A DNA stretch of 64,000 nucleotides, taken from positions 744,001 to 808,000 of the forward strand of contig NZ_WQKZ01000001.1 of the NCBI RefSeq assembly GCF_009755225.1. The letters run 5' to 3'. The position numbers and the translations under genes are program-made. This stretch comes from Hymenobacter ginkgonis (GTDB taxonomy: Bacteria > Bacteroidota > Bacteroidia > Cytophagales > Hymenobacteraceae). Shown here in pieces: positions 52,901-60,069 of the stretch (its first letter is position 1; every line of letters starts with the position of its first letter). Under the pieces are notes generated by a model. It did not search any database. It had not been told where the DNA came from and saw nothing but the letters and a program-made list of their open reading frames with translations.

Positions 52901-53578
52901 ACCGTATATATTATAAGCCTGCCAGGTCGCATCCGAGGTCTGAAAGTGGAGGTCGGAGGTGCTGGCATCGTCGCGCACCACGAACATTATGTGGCTAGCC
53001 CCCTGGGTGTCGGTGCGGGTGAGCTTGGCTACGTACACGCCTGATACGGCCGTGGCTGGGATATCCCAGTGGGCTGACTCGGTCCAGTTGCCGCAGTCGA
53101 CCAGGCCCGTGCTGGCGTCGGTGTTGCAGTTGCCTTGCGCCTGGGGTAGGGCCGCCGTGATAATGCCCGTGCCTTGCAGCCGCGCGCCCAGGCCGCCGTA
53201 ATAGCCTAGCCGGTAGATGCTTATTGAATAAGCACTAGCTGCAGTTTTGATTTTAAAACGCGCCGTTTCGCCCCTATTGTAGCTGATGTCGGTAGCGTAG
53301 CCCTGAATTGATAAATCGCCGGCGCCGCTAATCTGCCACTGCGAGGCCGGGTTGCCAGGCTTCGCATTTTCGATTGCAACAGCATTCTGGGCCCAAGTGG
53401 CTGCACTGGCCAGGCTAAGCACCAAAGTAAGTAGCGAGTTAGTTATCCAAATTTTTTTCGGAGAGAAGGTAAAAAAGGTGCTTAATCGGCGCAGCAAGCG
53501 AGCTAAGTTTCCAGACAAAAAAAGGCATAGCTCGGCCAGCCTCTCACGGTGGAGAAGTGGGGGGGCAGTTTGTGGCAT
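46973..53578 (-). CDS. Giant secreted multidomain protein with DUF4082 repeats and T9SS tail
   Basis: A 2,201-residue exported protein. Domains in order: N-terminal membrane/signal segment (about 44-64); a region like the N,N-dimethylformamidase large-subunit C-terminal domain (about 75-545, with LSVGHDEYWS near 313); a bacterial Ig-like domain (about 570-645); DUF4082 (about 650-810); a Big_5 Ig domain (about 812-916); a glutamine-amidotransferase-like fold (about 940-1170); a polysaccharide deacetylase-like domain (about 1176-1460, VVMTGDDHG and FEIALHLN); two more DUF4082 domains (about 1576-1736 and 1839-1993); a fibronectin-like domain (about 2026-2116); and a type IX sorting domain (about 2126-2201, YPNPTHNAL). 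It is probably a surface polysaccharide-modifying protein. Catalytic activity of each part is unproven. Confidence 0.88.
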   Translation of the reverse strand: MPQTAPPLLHRERLAELCLFLSGNLARLLRRLSTFFTFSPKKIWITNSLLTLVLSLASAATWAQNAVAIENAKPGNPASQWQISGAGDLSIQGYATDISYNRGETARFKIKTAASAYSISIYRLGYYGGLGARLQGTGIITAALPQAQGNCNTDASTGLVDCGNWTESAHWDIPATAVSGVYVAKLTRTDTQGASHIMFVVRDDASTSDLHFQTSDATWQAYNIYGDTNNNGKSLYVGVVGSKASKVSYNRPFLTRNGGGGGGVAEDGPFNAEYPMIRWLEANGYDVSYSTDVDTDRRGSLLLKHRVFLSVGHDEYWSGAARANVTAARNAGKHLAFFGGNEVYWKTRWENNYRTLVCYKEGTLGENTCGTKCDPTTEWTGLWRDGCSFTGADGCRPENELSGQISWTEASGPLTVPASYKNLRFWRNTSVATLAAGATATMTDGTLGYEWDPEQPAYQSTYPSGRILLSETVLNGQTHRTSLYKHSSGAWVFGAGTVQWSWGLDSNHDRGSAAPSPAMKQATVNLFADMGVQPTTLEAGLVAASASTDTQAPTVAITAPAAGTALPSGQASTIAGTATDASAVAGVEVSTDGGTSWQRATGTTAWTYTWVPSASGAATIRSRAFDDSGNMSAVATVAVTIAAPAAQVCPCTVFQPTTAPGGTLQNDGGRAIQLGMKFRSSTGGYVTGVRFYKQSGNTGTHIGQLYSSTGTLLAQATFTAETASGWQQAAFATPVAIVAGTTYVITYHSSAGYYSADNAGLTQAVLNPPLRGLANSEDGANGLYEYAPTPTFPASTFQASNYFVDVVFNATSGPDTTPPTVATTTPATNATGVGIAAAISVTFSEDLDPASVSGTTLQLLSGSTPVAATVSYSASNLTATLTPTAPLAYATSYTLTVKGGSTDPRIKDLAGNALAASYSTSFTTLAAPAPTLPLPTEGPGGPILVISAAANPFSRFPVEILRAEGFNEFAAKDISEVRANTSLLASYDIVVLGQVPLLAADVTMLTNWVTAGGMLVAFRPDAQLAPLLGLTPASGTLADKYLLVNTASGPGVGIVGQTMQFHGTADLYSLSGATSLATLYSSATAATTSPAVTQRLVGTSGGRAIAFTYDLARSVVYTRQGNPAWAGQKRDGATGPIRSDDQFFPDWVDFNKITIPQADEQQRLLANILLQSNKKPLPRFWYLPRGLKAAVVMTGDDHGNGATVGRFNHYLAQSAANTAQAVADWTAIRGTSYIYPNTPITDAQAAAFEAQGFEIALHLNTDCAAWTPASLRTFFDTQLPQLAAKFPSLAATATHRTHCISWSDWASQPKAEVERGIRLDANYYYWPQAWVQDRPGLFTGSGMPMRFADLDGTLIDCYQATTQLTDESGITYATHINALLDNALGANGYYGVFTANMHTDLEQAGTNSTEGSNAIVAAAQARQVPVVSAKQMLTWLDGRNNSSFGAMTWSGNQLRFTVALWNNVRNLQGMLPLAAGTNRLLSLAVNGTPVTYTTQTIKGVAYALFPASAGTYVANYNGAACTPPTATIATVPSAVCPGGTVSLQLATASGQAPYTLVVNGTTYPNVSVGQTFATFTPGEVSIWGNTGTPANPDGNDNQPIEVGTKFRASTSGTITGIRFYKGGSNTGTHVGSLWSSTGTRLATATFTNETASGWQEVRFATPVAITAGTTYIASYYSPNGGFAITPNGLATAVTNGPLTALAAGTDGPNGVFKYGGGFPDGGNSANYWVDVLFLDNAASNTLTYVLTSVTDAGDCSATGTALSTAQVTINPPPAGVLAVVGTPQAGQDIFLSFNATTGTGPYNLVINGTAYPNITSGTPFNTGVKAASPTTTRLWSNTATPATAAAADNSSVELGVKFRSSVAGQLTGIRFYKSTTNTGPHTGTLWTSTGGLLATVTFTNETASGWQEMLFNTPVSIAANTTYVASYHAPAGNYAFTSQGLSTAVTNGPLRALADGEDGPNGVYQYSTATTFPTSSFNASNYWVDVVFTSASVTVLTLSSLTDARGCVTQGALQVVPVDVPLPVQLVAFTAVAESPTAVRLAWTTAQELNNAGFTVERSTDGQDFRAIGTVAGAGTSSVARQYGFRDDQLPAGVALLYYRLRQTDFNGAVTYSPVRAVSLAGAAGPPQLFAYPNPTHNALRVLLVGPTATAPLQVLNALGQVVYTQAAPASGTEALIDVGGLASGLYIVRCGTLSQRLRVE

Positions 53579-53882
53579 AGCGGCGGGTGGGAAAAAAGAG
53601 TGAGAGCATTAAGTAAAAAAGGAAGTAGCAGCGTTTAATTAAAGGGAGTGCGCAATGCACTACAAGGTGCTATGCTAACCCTAAGGCAGGGTAGCCGTGC
53701 ACTGGCGCAGGAGCTAGCGTGAAAGGGAGAGGGTAGGGCTTAAGCAGTAGTTCACGGAACCGGGAATAGTACGGCGTTCAGGATGTGCTTATATGGAAGG
53801 TAAGGTCTGCCTTCAGGCCCAAAAAGTAGTACTGCTTGGCAGGATAAAACTACCAATAATTAGTAAAAAAGCAATGTTTAGA

Positions 53883-53978
53883 ACCTGCCTTTAAAAAATA
53901 GTTGGCTTATAATGACTAGCATAATTATAAGCTGGTCAGTCGATTATACTCCAGCTTTAAGCCAATAAACAGGCAGGT
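53883..53978. other. Branched self-complementary element, possible structured RNA
   Basis: Four pairings can be drawn: ACCTGCCT/AGGCAGGT (outer), TTGGCTTA/TAAGCCAA, and inside it TTATAAT/ATTATAA and AAGCTGG/CCAGCTT, giving a 96-base element with a junction. Part of TTGGCTTA overlaps TTATAAT, so two forms compete. It could be a small RNA or a leader of the giant-protein gene. I do not recognise a known RNA family. Confidence 0.4.
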
Positions 53979-54070
53979 ATAGCCTCGGCAATCTAAAAAG
54001 CCAAGTGAGTAAATACAAAAGGCTTTAGCCTTGCGCAAGCCTATATTCCCGCTTGCCAGTTTTCGGCTTT

Positions 54071-54114
54071 AGGCCTGGCTTTGTGGCGCGCAAGCCCGCC
54101 ACAAAGCCAGGCCT
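54071..54114. repeat. 18-bp perfect hairpin
   Basis: AGGCCTGGCTTTGTGGCG pairs perfectly with the sequence at 54097-54114 across the 8-base loop CGCAAGCC. It has no T-run, so it is a poor terminator, although it lies downstream of the inositol-lipid operon. Its neighbourhood has further short self-complementary stretches such as CTTGCGCAAG. Confidence 0.5.
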
Positions 54115-54360
54115 GAGAGGCTGCTTGCAGTGGATATTTACCCAGTAAAATGGAGGAGAGGAAGCGTAGCTTTTCGTTATCGCGCAGGCGAATCCTCCAA
54201 CAAAGAGCGATAAAAGCTGGCTTCTCGACCCAAGAAATGGCGGCAATTCTTGAAAAGCGACGTAGCGTCAAGTAAGGAGCCAGGCCAGCGCTTACTTTCT
54301 AATCAGCTTATTAAGCTAATATATATTCTTATCTCGTTTAGCTATTCTTGCGCCTAGGTG

Positions 54361-55311
54361 TTAGGCGGGTGCAGTAGCAAGCCAGAAATAGTTGACAAAA
54401 CGGTTGAATACGCTACTCTTAGCAAGTAGCAAGCGCACAATTGCAATACCCGTTAGCGAAATAGCTATACCCGCTAGAACATCCAGTACATAATGATGAC
54501 TAGTGTAAACAGCAGAAAACCAGATTCCTACCATAACAACAAAGAAAGCTGCGGTCGCTATCCCAGATTTATTTTTACTAGCATAGAATAATACGATTAC
54601 CGGGTAAGCAGAATGCAGCGATGGCATGGCCGCAAAAATGTTTGAATTCTTTGCATAAATAGATTTAAAGATATTTACGCCAAAGAAGGAATCGAACTTA
54701 ACTAGTCCAGCAGTGCTACCCATCGTCAACGGCTGAAACTCAAACCCATGTTGCTGAACATACCACGGCGGTGCTGCAGGGTGTAGATAATAAACTATAA
54801 AACCGAGGATATTAACTAATAAAAAAGTAAGCGAGAATTCAAAAAATAATTTCCGGTTTTTAAAGAATAGATAACCCGCAAAACCTAGTGGAATGGGTAC
54901 CCAGCATAAATAAAAAATGCCGCAGGCTACATCTAAGACAGAATTGCCATTGAGCAACCAATACTCATTAGGCGTCAAGATTTTGCCTGCTGTATGAATG
55001 CCAAATAAACTCTTTTCAGTAGTGTATAATTGTGCAATATCAACTGCCCGGTAAGCGTAGTTTGGAAAGGCCTTCATGTAATCATAAAGAACCCAAAAAA
55101 TAACAAAAATAGAAAAGCCGGTAATAAACCGGCGAGTAGTGTTAGATAAATAATAGCAAGCATTACAAATTCCGATTAGTACGAGCTGCTCGGAACGAAA
55201 ACCAATCAAAAAATAAGAGAATAGTAAATAGGCTATTGAAATCACTGGGACAAGCCATTTGCCGGTGCTAGCAATTGGTTCGGCAGCAGGGGTAGGGAGA
55301 GAGTCGTGCAT
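54361..55311 (-). CDS. PAP2-type inositol phosphorylceramide synthase
   Basis: A 316-residue membrane protein with about six helices. The catalytic part has AAMPSLHSAYPVIVLFYAS (C2 motif, SLHS) and YTSHHYVLDVLAGIA (C3 motif, HHYxxDxxAG), as in AUR1-like enzymes, which move phosphoinositol from phosphatidylinositol to ceramide. Active-site residues face the periplasmic side. It is the last gene of the operon, 35 bases after the PIP-synthase fusion. The operon supports this function over a plain lipid phosphatase, but the acceptor is inferred. Confidence 0.88.
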   Translation of the reverse strand: MHDSLPTPAAEPIASTGKWLVPVISIAYLLFSYFLIGFRSEQLVLIGICNACYYLSNTTRRFITGFSIFVIFWVLYDYMKAFPNYAYRAVDIAQLYTTEKSLFGIHTAGKILTPNEYWLLNGNSVLDVACGIFYLCWVPIPLGFAGYLFFKNRKLFFEFSLTFLLVNILGFIVYYLHPAAPPWYVQQHGFEFQPLTMGSTAGLVKFDSFFGVNIFKSIYAKNSNIFAAMPSLHSAYPVIVLFYASKNKSGIATAAFFVVMVGIWFSAVYTSHHYVLDVLAGIAISLTGIAIVRLLLAKSSVFNRFVNYFWLATAPA

Positions 55312-55346
55312 AATTAATACGGAAATAGCGAGCTTTATGCGTGGTG

Positions 55347-56636
55347 CTACACGGCTACACGCTCGATAACTTGTTCACGCGTAGCCGTATTTAGTCCTTT
55401 AAACTCAATGTATTTAACATTGGGAACCCAGAATGTGCCACCCTCAATGCGCAAGTAAACGCGACTCAGTATTATCTGTTTGTTGGCAATTGTTGTATAC
55501 ACGTGGAAAGCATTATCGGCAGTCGATTTCATTAGAAAAAACCGAACTTTGTCGTAAGCAGCAAACTTCAATTCATACTTATCAGGTGCTATTTTTTTAG
55601 CTGATAGACCGTAGGCGAATTTCCGCTGAATAAAGTTTAAGTCTTTCCGCTCGCCTTGCTCGGCATAGCGTATCCAAAATACTTTAACGGGTTCCTCCTC
55701 ATCTAGCTTACCCGCATTATTGACGTTGAGCTGATAAATTACCGTGTTAATATTTGGGTCGCGCTGTAAATAAAATAATTGATTAATAATGCCGGTTGGT
55801 ACCGGAAAGCCCATGCTGGGTTGTGGCGTAGCCGAGGCTAATTCGGCATTATTAAAAAGCAAGCCAATAAGTAACGCCCCCGTCGTAGCCGTTAGCTTCT
55901 TACCCGTAGCGGAAGGCTGCACTGCTGGTTGCGATTTTATTTCGAGAGCTTTTTTTGCTTGCAATAACCGCGAAACAGCAGTGATATTTGACAAAACTGC
56001 CATTACCGTAATAGGAAAGGTCAGAATTGACATCGTTTCGAAAACGTGGAACGGTAAGCCTGGTACGTATACCTTGTAATCACCTCCCAGGTAGGCCGAA
56101 CTTACGCCGCAGGCCAGTGCACTTACTCCCATCAGTACCACTCGCTCGGGGCGTTGCATCAGGCCGCCCTTGCACTCTATGCCCAAACCCTCGGCACGGG
56201 CCCGCGTGTAGCTGACCATCATGGAACCTATGAGGGCGATAAAAGCGAATAAAGACCCTAGCAAATAATGGTGCGCAACTAAGTAGTAGCAAATGCCTAA
56301 AAACGTGAATAATTCGCTGTAACGGTCTAATACCGAGTCGAATAAGGCGCCGTAGTCACTCTTCATATTGCCTAGGCGCGCAACTTGCCCGTCAAGCATA
56401 TCAAACAACCCAGCAAATAAGATGAGGGCTCCGCCCCAACCCACATAGCGCAAGTCGCCTCGGTTACCTTCCTCGCCCCCCACAATAAAAATTATGGCTA
56501 CCCCTATATTTAGCAGTAAACCAGTGAGCGTAACGGCATTGGGCGTAAAGCCAACCTTGATTAAAAGCCTGACGAAAGGATTTATTATTTTGTAAATCCC
56601 AAGCTGCAATGCAGTGCGGATAGAGGAAAATTCCAT
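55347..56636 (-). CDS. Phosphatidylinositol-phosphate synthase fused to DUF4833
   Basis: A 429-residue fusion. Residues about 1-230 are a CDP-alcohol phosphatidyltransferase with the full catalytic motif FDMLDGQVARLGNMKSDY followed by GALFDSVLDRYSE, and MVSYTRARAEGLG and GLMQRPER typical of enzymes using inositol phosphate. A signal-like hydrophobic segment (about 250-268, ending AELASA) then leads to a DUF4833 domain (about 275-429, with WIRYAEQGERKDLNFIQRKFAYGL). DUF4833 would be on the outer side of the inner membrane. The enzyme part should join CDP-diacylglycerol and inositol phosphate to make phosphatidylinositol phosphate. It lies in the inositol-lipid operon, 11 bases after DUF5686. 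Confidence 0.92.
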   Translation of the reverse strand: MEFSSIRTALQLGIYKIINPFVRLLIKVGFTPNAVTLTGLLLNIGVAIIFIVGGEEGNRGDLRYVGWGGALILFAGLFDMLDGQVARLGNMKSDYGALFDSVLDRYSELFTFLGICYYLVAHHYLLGSLFAFIALIGSMMVSYTRARAEGLGIECKGGLMQRPERVVLMGVSALACGVSSAYLGGDYKVYVPGLPFHVFETMSILTFPITVMAVLSNITAVSRLLQAKKALEIKSQPAVQPSATGKKLTATTGALLIGLLFNNAELASATPQPSMGFPVPTGIINQLFYLQRDPNINTVIYQLNVNNAGKLDEEEPVKVFWIRYAEQGERKDLNFIQRKFAYGLSAKKIAPDKYELKFAAYDKVRFFLMKSTADNAFHVYTTIANKQIILSRVYLRIEGGTFWVPNVKYIEFKGLNTATREQVIERVAV

Positions 56637-56647
56637 GCGGTAAGCAA

Positions 56648-59218
56648 TTAAAAGTCGAATTTAAAGCGGCCGCGTAGTCCCCATTCTGCTACATTTGGGT
56701 TATCCAAATAAGTGAGGCGCTTCACGATGTCCAGCCGGAATAGCTTGAAAATATTGGCTACGCCCACGCTGGCTTCCGCATAAGGCTGGCTGCCTAGAGC
56801 AAACGTGGTCGGCTGGCCCTGGGCATCGCGCAAAAACTGATAAAGCTCGGGGTGAGCGTTAGGGTTATTTTCTTCCCGAATTCCGCCGTACAAAAGCTTG
56901 AGCGAAGCTACTTCGCGCAACTTCAGATGCTTGATGAGGGGTAGCTTATTAAAGAAGAAGCCGTTGAAATTATGGTCTATGAAAAGACTGGCATAATGGT
57001 CGCTGGAAAATTCCAGAAAATTCATCAAGTTATACGAGTTAAGCTGGTAGGAATACGTTTGGTTGGCTCGGTGAATATCCAGCAACGGAAACGGCACTTG
57101 CCCAAAAATATAACCTCCTTCCAGCGTCACATCGGAGTGGCCAAGCTGTGATAAATAGAAGCGTTTCGTTGCATTAAGTGAAACGTTCTGGTAATTGTAT
57201 TCGCCATTAAAAAAGCCCTTCACTCCGGCTGAGAATCGAGCCGTAAAAATAGGGTTGGGGCTAATAATTGGCGAACGGTACAGCTTGCCCTGATAAAATG
57301 TTTCTTTCGGCGCCCAGCGCAAGGACAACATCAACTCCGTCGTATTCAGATTGGGGATAGGATTGATTCTATCATTCTGAATATTCTGAAAATATAACCC
57401 GCCCGCTGGCGACTGCTGCCACTTCTTAAAACCCAGCGTATACGAGAAGTGATTATTAAACTCGTGCACATAATCGAGGCGATAAATGTCATTATACAAC
57501 CACTTATCGTTTACTCCCCGTTTGAAAGACAAAAGAAAGTTGTCCTCCTGCACAAATTCCAATTCCTGGCCCGGAATCTTCGTGTCACGCTGAAAACTGG
57601 CGCGAATGAAGTTCTGCGGAAACGTATAGATAGATTTATTATTGAGCGAATAAGTGGAGCTTAAATAATACTTCCACTTCTGGTCTTTGAAGCCATAAGC
57701 CGAATACGTTTCGAAGTAGATACGCTTGCTCAGTTCGGGGGTAGTCCTACCCCCCAGGCGCAGCCGGAAGCCCTCTACCGGGTTAAAACTGTAAAACGTA
57801 TTGGCCGGCCCAATTTCAAAGGGCCCAAAACCCTTGTAGCCTGATAGCACGAAAGTGAAAAGCTCCAGCGTACGACGGAACGATTTGATAGTCTGGAGAG
57901 TATCGACATTCGTATAAATCGCCTTTTCAATTTGGCTAAGACTGTCGGGCCGGTTCTGCTGCCAAAAGGTAGCGGGGCGGTTGGCTGCGCTATCATTAGC
58001 AACGAGCGCTGGGCCGTCATATATGCTAGCTGGCTGCGGTTTGTTAATCAGGTAATTGCGGTAGGTTACTACGCGCTCACCATAAAAACCAGACCCCTTG
58101 TTTTGCGAAAGCCCGAAATCAATAGCTAAATCAGTTTTACTCAGATGATAGCGCTTATCAGGGTTTTCGGCAAACTCCAGGCTGGCATCTAAACTCTTGA
58201 TAAAGTTGAGATTAATACGCTTATCAACCGACAAGTCGGCCTGTTGAACTGCAAAATTTCCGTCGAGCGTGACGTACAGTTTCCCCTTAAAGAGCATGTC
58301 GCCTTTGGTGCGGGGGAGGAAGCTCAATTCAATTAGCTGCGGCGTATGCTGCTTAAGCGTATCAGTAATAAAAAACTGATAAAAAGTGGGGGAGTTGTTA
58401 GCAATAGGACTTAATAATTGATTGCCTAATAAAGCAATATTATTGTCATAAATGTCAATGTCTTGGTACATTCTATTGAAGTAGGTACTGAGTCCTTCAT
58501 TGTCAATAAAATGTTTATCGAATTGTACCTGTTTAGTGCCCAGAGCTACCGATTTTAATTTCTCTGGATTTTTGCGGTAATATTCCTTATTAAGCTTCTC
58601 CTCTAAATAAACCGGTAATATATTGACACCACCCGCCGCAGTTGAGTCTTGCTTTTTAAATAGAAATTGATAATTGCGAAATATTTTCTTATTCTTAAAT
58701 TTCTCCGATAAGTTACTGAACGAGAAAGCCATTTTCTCGTATTTTTCATACTCAACGTAATCGTAGCTTTCGGGGCGGTTCTGCTCCTTGTGCTCAATTA
58801 CCTGGCGGATAAGCGCCACAGCTGGATTCTCTTTATTTCGGTACCGCGGCGGTTTAGAGCCTTTGATTACTACTTCGTTGAGTAAAGCCGAGCTAGGGGT
58901 TAGCTGCACATTGATTTCCTGCGGCACCCCGGCAACTAGCGTCTTGGTAATAGTGCGGTAGCCCAGGTAAGTAAAGACTACCGAGGTGTACTGCGCCGGA
59001 ATGCGCAGCGTGTAGTGTCCCTCTTCATCGGTATTAGTGCCAAGCGCCGCCTGGGGCACCGATACACTAACGAAAGGAAGCTTTTCCTTAGTTTTAGCAT
59101 TCGTTACTGTCCCCTCAATGGTGGTTATTTGGGCAATAGCCGCCGCTGGTACCCCAAGCATTACCAGCAAAATATACACTACCAGGGGGTAGTGATGCCG
59201 GATAGGCAGACTTTTCAT
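56648..59218 (-). CDS. DUF5686 outer-membrane protein with carboxypeptidase-like domain
   Basis: An 856-residue protein with a signal peptide (about residues 1-29), a carboxypeptidase-regulatory-like beta domain (TTIEGTVTNAKTKEKLPFVSVSVPQA, about 32-115) and then the DUF5686 region (PAVALIRQVIEHKEQNRPESYDYVEYEKYEKM to the end). The C-terminal half is beta-strand rich and ends WGLRGRFKFDF, as expected of an outer-membrane barrel. It is not a standard TonB receptor: no plug motif is visible. It overlaps the GtrA-like gene by 4 bases (ATGA). Its place in the operon hints at a role in moving or anchoring the lipid product, which is inference. Confidence 0.9.
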   Translation of the reverse strand: MKSLPIRHHYPLVVYILLVMLGVPAAAIAQITTIEGTVTNAKTKEKLPFVSVSVPQAALGTNTDEEGHYTLRIPAQYTSVVFTYLGYRTITKTLVAGVPQEINVQLTPSSALLNEVVIKGSKPPRYRNKENPAVALIRQVIEHKEQNRPESYDYVEYEKYEKMAFSFSNLSEKFKNKKIFRNYQFLFKKQDSTAAGGVNILPVYLEEKLNKEYYRKNPEKLKSVALGTKQVQFDKHFIDNEGLSTYFNRMYQDIDIYDNNIALLGNQLLSPIANNSPTFYQFFITDTLKQHTPQLIELSFLPRTKGDMLFKGKLYVTLDGNFAVQQADLSVDKRINLNFIKSLDASLEFAENPDKRYHLSKTDLAIDFGLSQNKGSGFYGERVVTYRNYLINKPQPASIYDGPALVANDSAANRPATFWQQNRPDSLSQIEKAIYTNVDTLQTIKSFRRTLELFTFVLSGYKGFGPFEIGPANTFYSFNPVEGFRLRLGGRTTPELSKRIYFETYSAYGFKDQKWKYYLSSTYSLNNKSIYTFPQNFIRASFQRDTKIPGQELEFVQEDNFLLSFKRGVNDKWLYNDIYRLDYVHEFNNHFSYTLGFKKWQQSPAGGLYFQNIQNDRINPIPNLNTTELMLSLRWAPKETFYQGKLYRSPIISPNPIFTARFSAGVKGFFNGEYNYQNVSLNATKRFYLSQLGHSDVTLEGGYIFGQVPFPLLDIHRANQTYSYQLNSYNLMNFLEFSSDHYASLFIDHNFNGFFFNKLPLIKHLKLREVASLKLLYGGIREENNPNAHPELYQFLRDAQGQPTTFALGSQPYAEASVGVANIFKLFRLDIVKRLTYLDNPNVAEWGLRGRFKFDF

Positions 59219-59598
59219 GATTTCTTAAATACGAAATGCAATTGCAAAAAGTAGTTAAAGCAGATGCCCACCACCAGCGAAACAACTACTTTACTCTGCA
59301 CGTAGTTTGCATGCAGCACTTTCGTAAACAGGTAAACGCCTGCTGCGTTCAAAAGCATACTGCCCAGCCACACTAAAAAATAGCGAAAGCCTTGTGTGTC
59401 ACGGTTTTGCTCGGCAGCTTTAAATACGAAATAACGGCCCAGGTAAAAGTTGGTGATGCCACCTGCCGTATTGCCCAGTACCGTAGCCAGCAGTATCCAA
59501 CTGTGCAGTATTTCTACGCAAAAGATGGTAACCAAAAAATCGACGACGGTGCCCGCCAGCGAGGCGGCTTGCGCCTTTACCAGCCGAAGTGGGCGCAC
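59215..59598 (-). CDS. GtrA-like membrane protein
   Basis: A GtrA-family protein of 127 residues with four hydrophobic helices: AASLAGTVVDFLVTIFCVEIL, LLATVLGNTAGGITNFYLGRYFVF, RYFLVWLGSMLLNAAGVYLF and KVVVSLVVGICFNYFLQLHFVF. GtrA proteins help carry lipid-linked sugars across membranes. I use the GTG at 59598, one base after the PgpA-like stop and just before the domain begins. The frame is open further upstream inside that gene. In this operon it may handle inositol lipid or another lipid-linked group. Confidence 0.85.
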   Translation of the reverse strand: MRPLRLVKAQAASLAGTVVDFLVTIFCVEILHSWILLATVLGNTAGGITNFYLGRYFVFKAAEQNRDTQGFRYFLVWLGSMLLNAAGVYLFTKVLHANYVQSKVVVSLVVGICFNYFLQLHFVFKKS

Positions 59599-59599
59599 G

Positions 59600-60049
59600 C
59601 TAAAAGAGCTTAAAATATAGGCCGGCTTGCAGCAGCAAGTTGGCATAAACCCCGGCCAGGACATCATCCATCATTACGCCTACCCCCCCTGGTAACTGCT
59701 CCATCCTACTGATGTACAGTGGCTTGGTAATATCGAAAAACCGAAATAGCACCAGCCCAGCTAGCAGGCTAGTGCTTGTGATGGGCACAAACAACATACT
59801 GACCCACATGCCCGCTACCTCGTCAATTACTACCCGGTAACTGTCTTTGCCCCACGCTGGCTCCACTTGCTGCGCCGCAAAAGTACCCAAAGCCAGCAGG
59901 CCCACCGTAAGTAGGCCTGCTGGTAGCAAGTGCACCGTGATACCGCTAAAGCGCGCCAGGTACAGACCTAGGCAACAGGCGGCGGCCGCTACGGTGCCGC
60001 CGCCCTTGAGGTAGCCAATGCCTGCGACGCTGGAAATTGCTTTAAACAC
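59600..60049 (-). CDS. PgpA-like phosphatase, probable phosphatidylinositol-phosphate phosphatase
   Basis: A 149-residue membrane protein of the phosphatidylglycerophosphatase A family. It begins with ISSVAGIGYLKGGGTVA, has the signature VVIDEVAGMWVSML (about residues 74-87), and closes with GGVGVMMDDVLAGVYANLLLQ. The family removes a phosphate from PGP, but in inositol-lipid operons of Bacteroides the homolog removes it from phosphatidylinositol phosphate. The start is GTG at 60049, 20 bases after the inositol-phosphate synthase stop. Context favours the PIP role here. Confidence 0.88.
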   Translation of the reverse strand: MFKAISSVAGIGYLKGGGTVAAAACCLGLYLARFSGITVHLLPAGLLTVGLLALGTFAAQQVEPAWGKDSYRVVIDEVAGMWVSMLFVPITSTSLLAGLVLFRFFDITKPLYISRMEQLPGGVGVMMDDVLAGVYANLLLQAGLYFKLF

Positions 60050-60069
60050 GGGTCGCCGGCTGGTCGGAG

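Larger units (their letters stand above)
53579..54360. other. Long intergenic region with two structured elements
   Basis: About 780 bases between the giant protein and the inositol-lipid operon, AT-rich compared with the genes. It holds a branched self-complementary element at 53883-53978, an 18-bp hairpin at 54071-54114, and the 3' end of the operon. Two overlapping open frames of 73-76 codons on the minus strand (54025-54271) cross the hairpin and resemble no protein I know. I do not call a gene here. Confidence 0.45.

Noticed and set aside
54025..54271. Two overlapping 73-76-codon minus-strand frames
   Set aside because: They cross a perfect hairpin and neither resembles a known protein; kept only as a structural observation.
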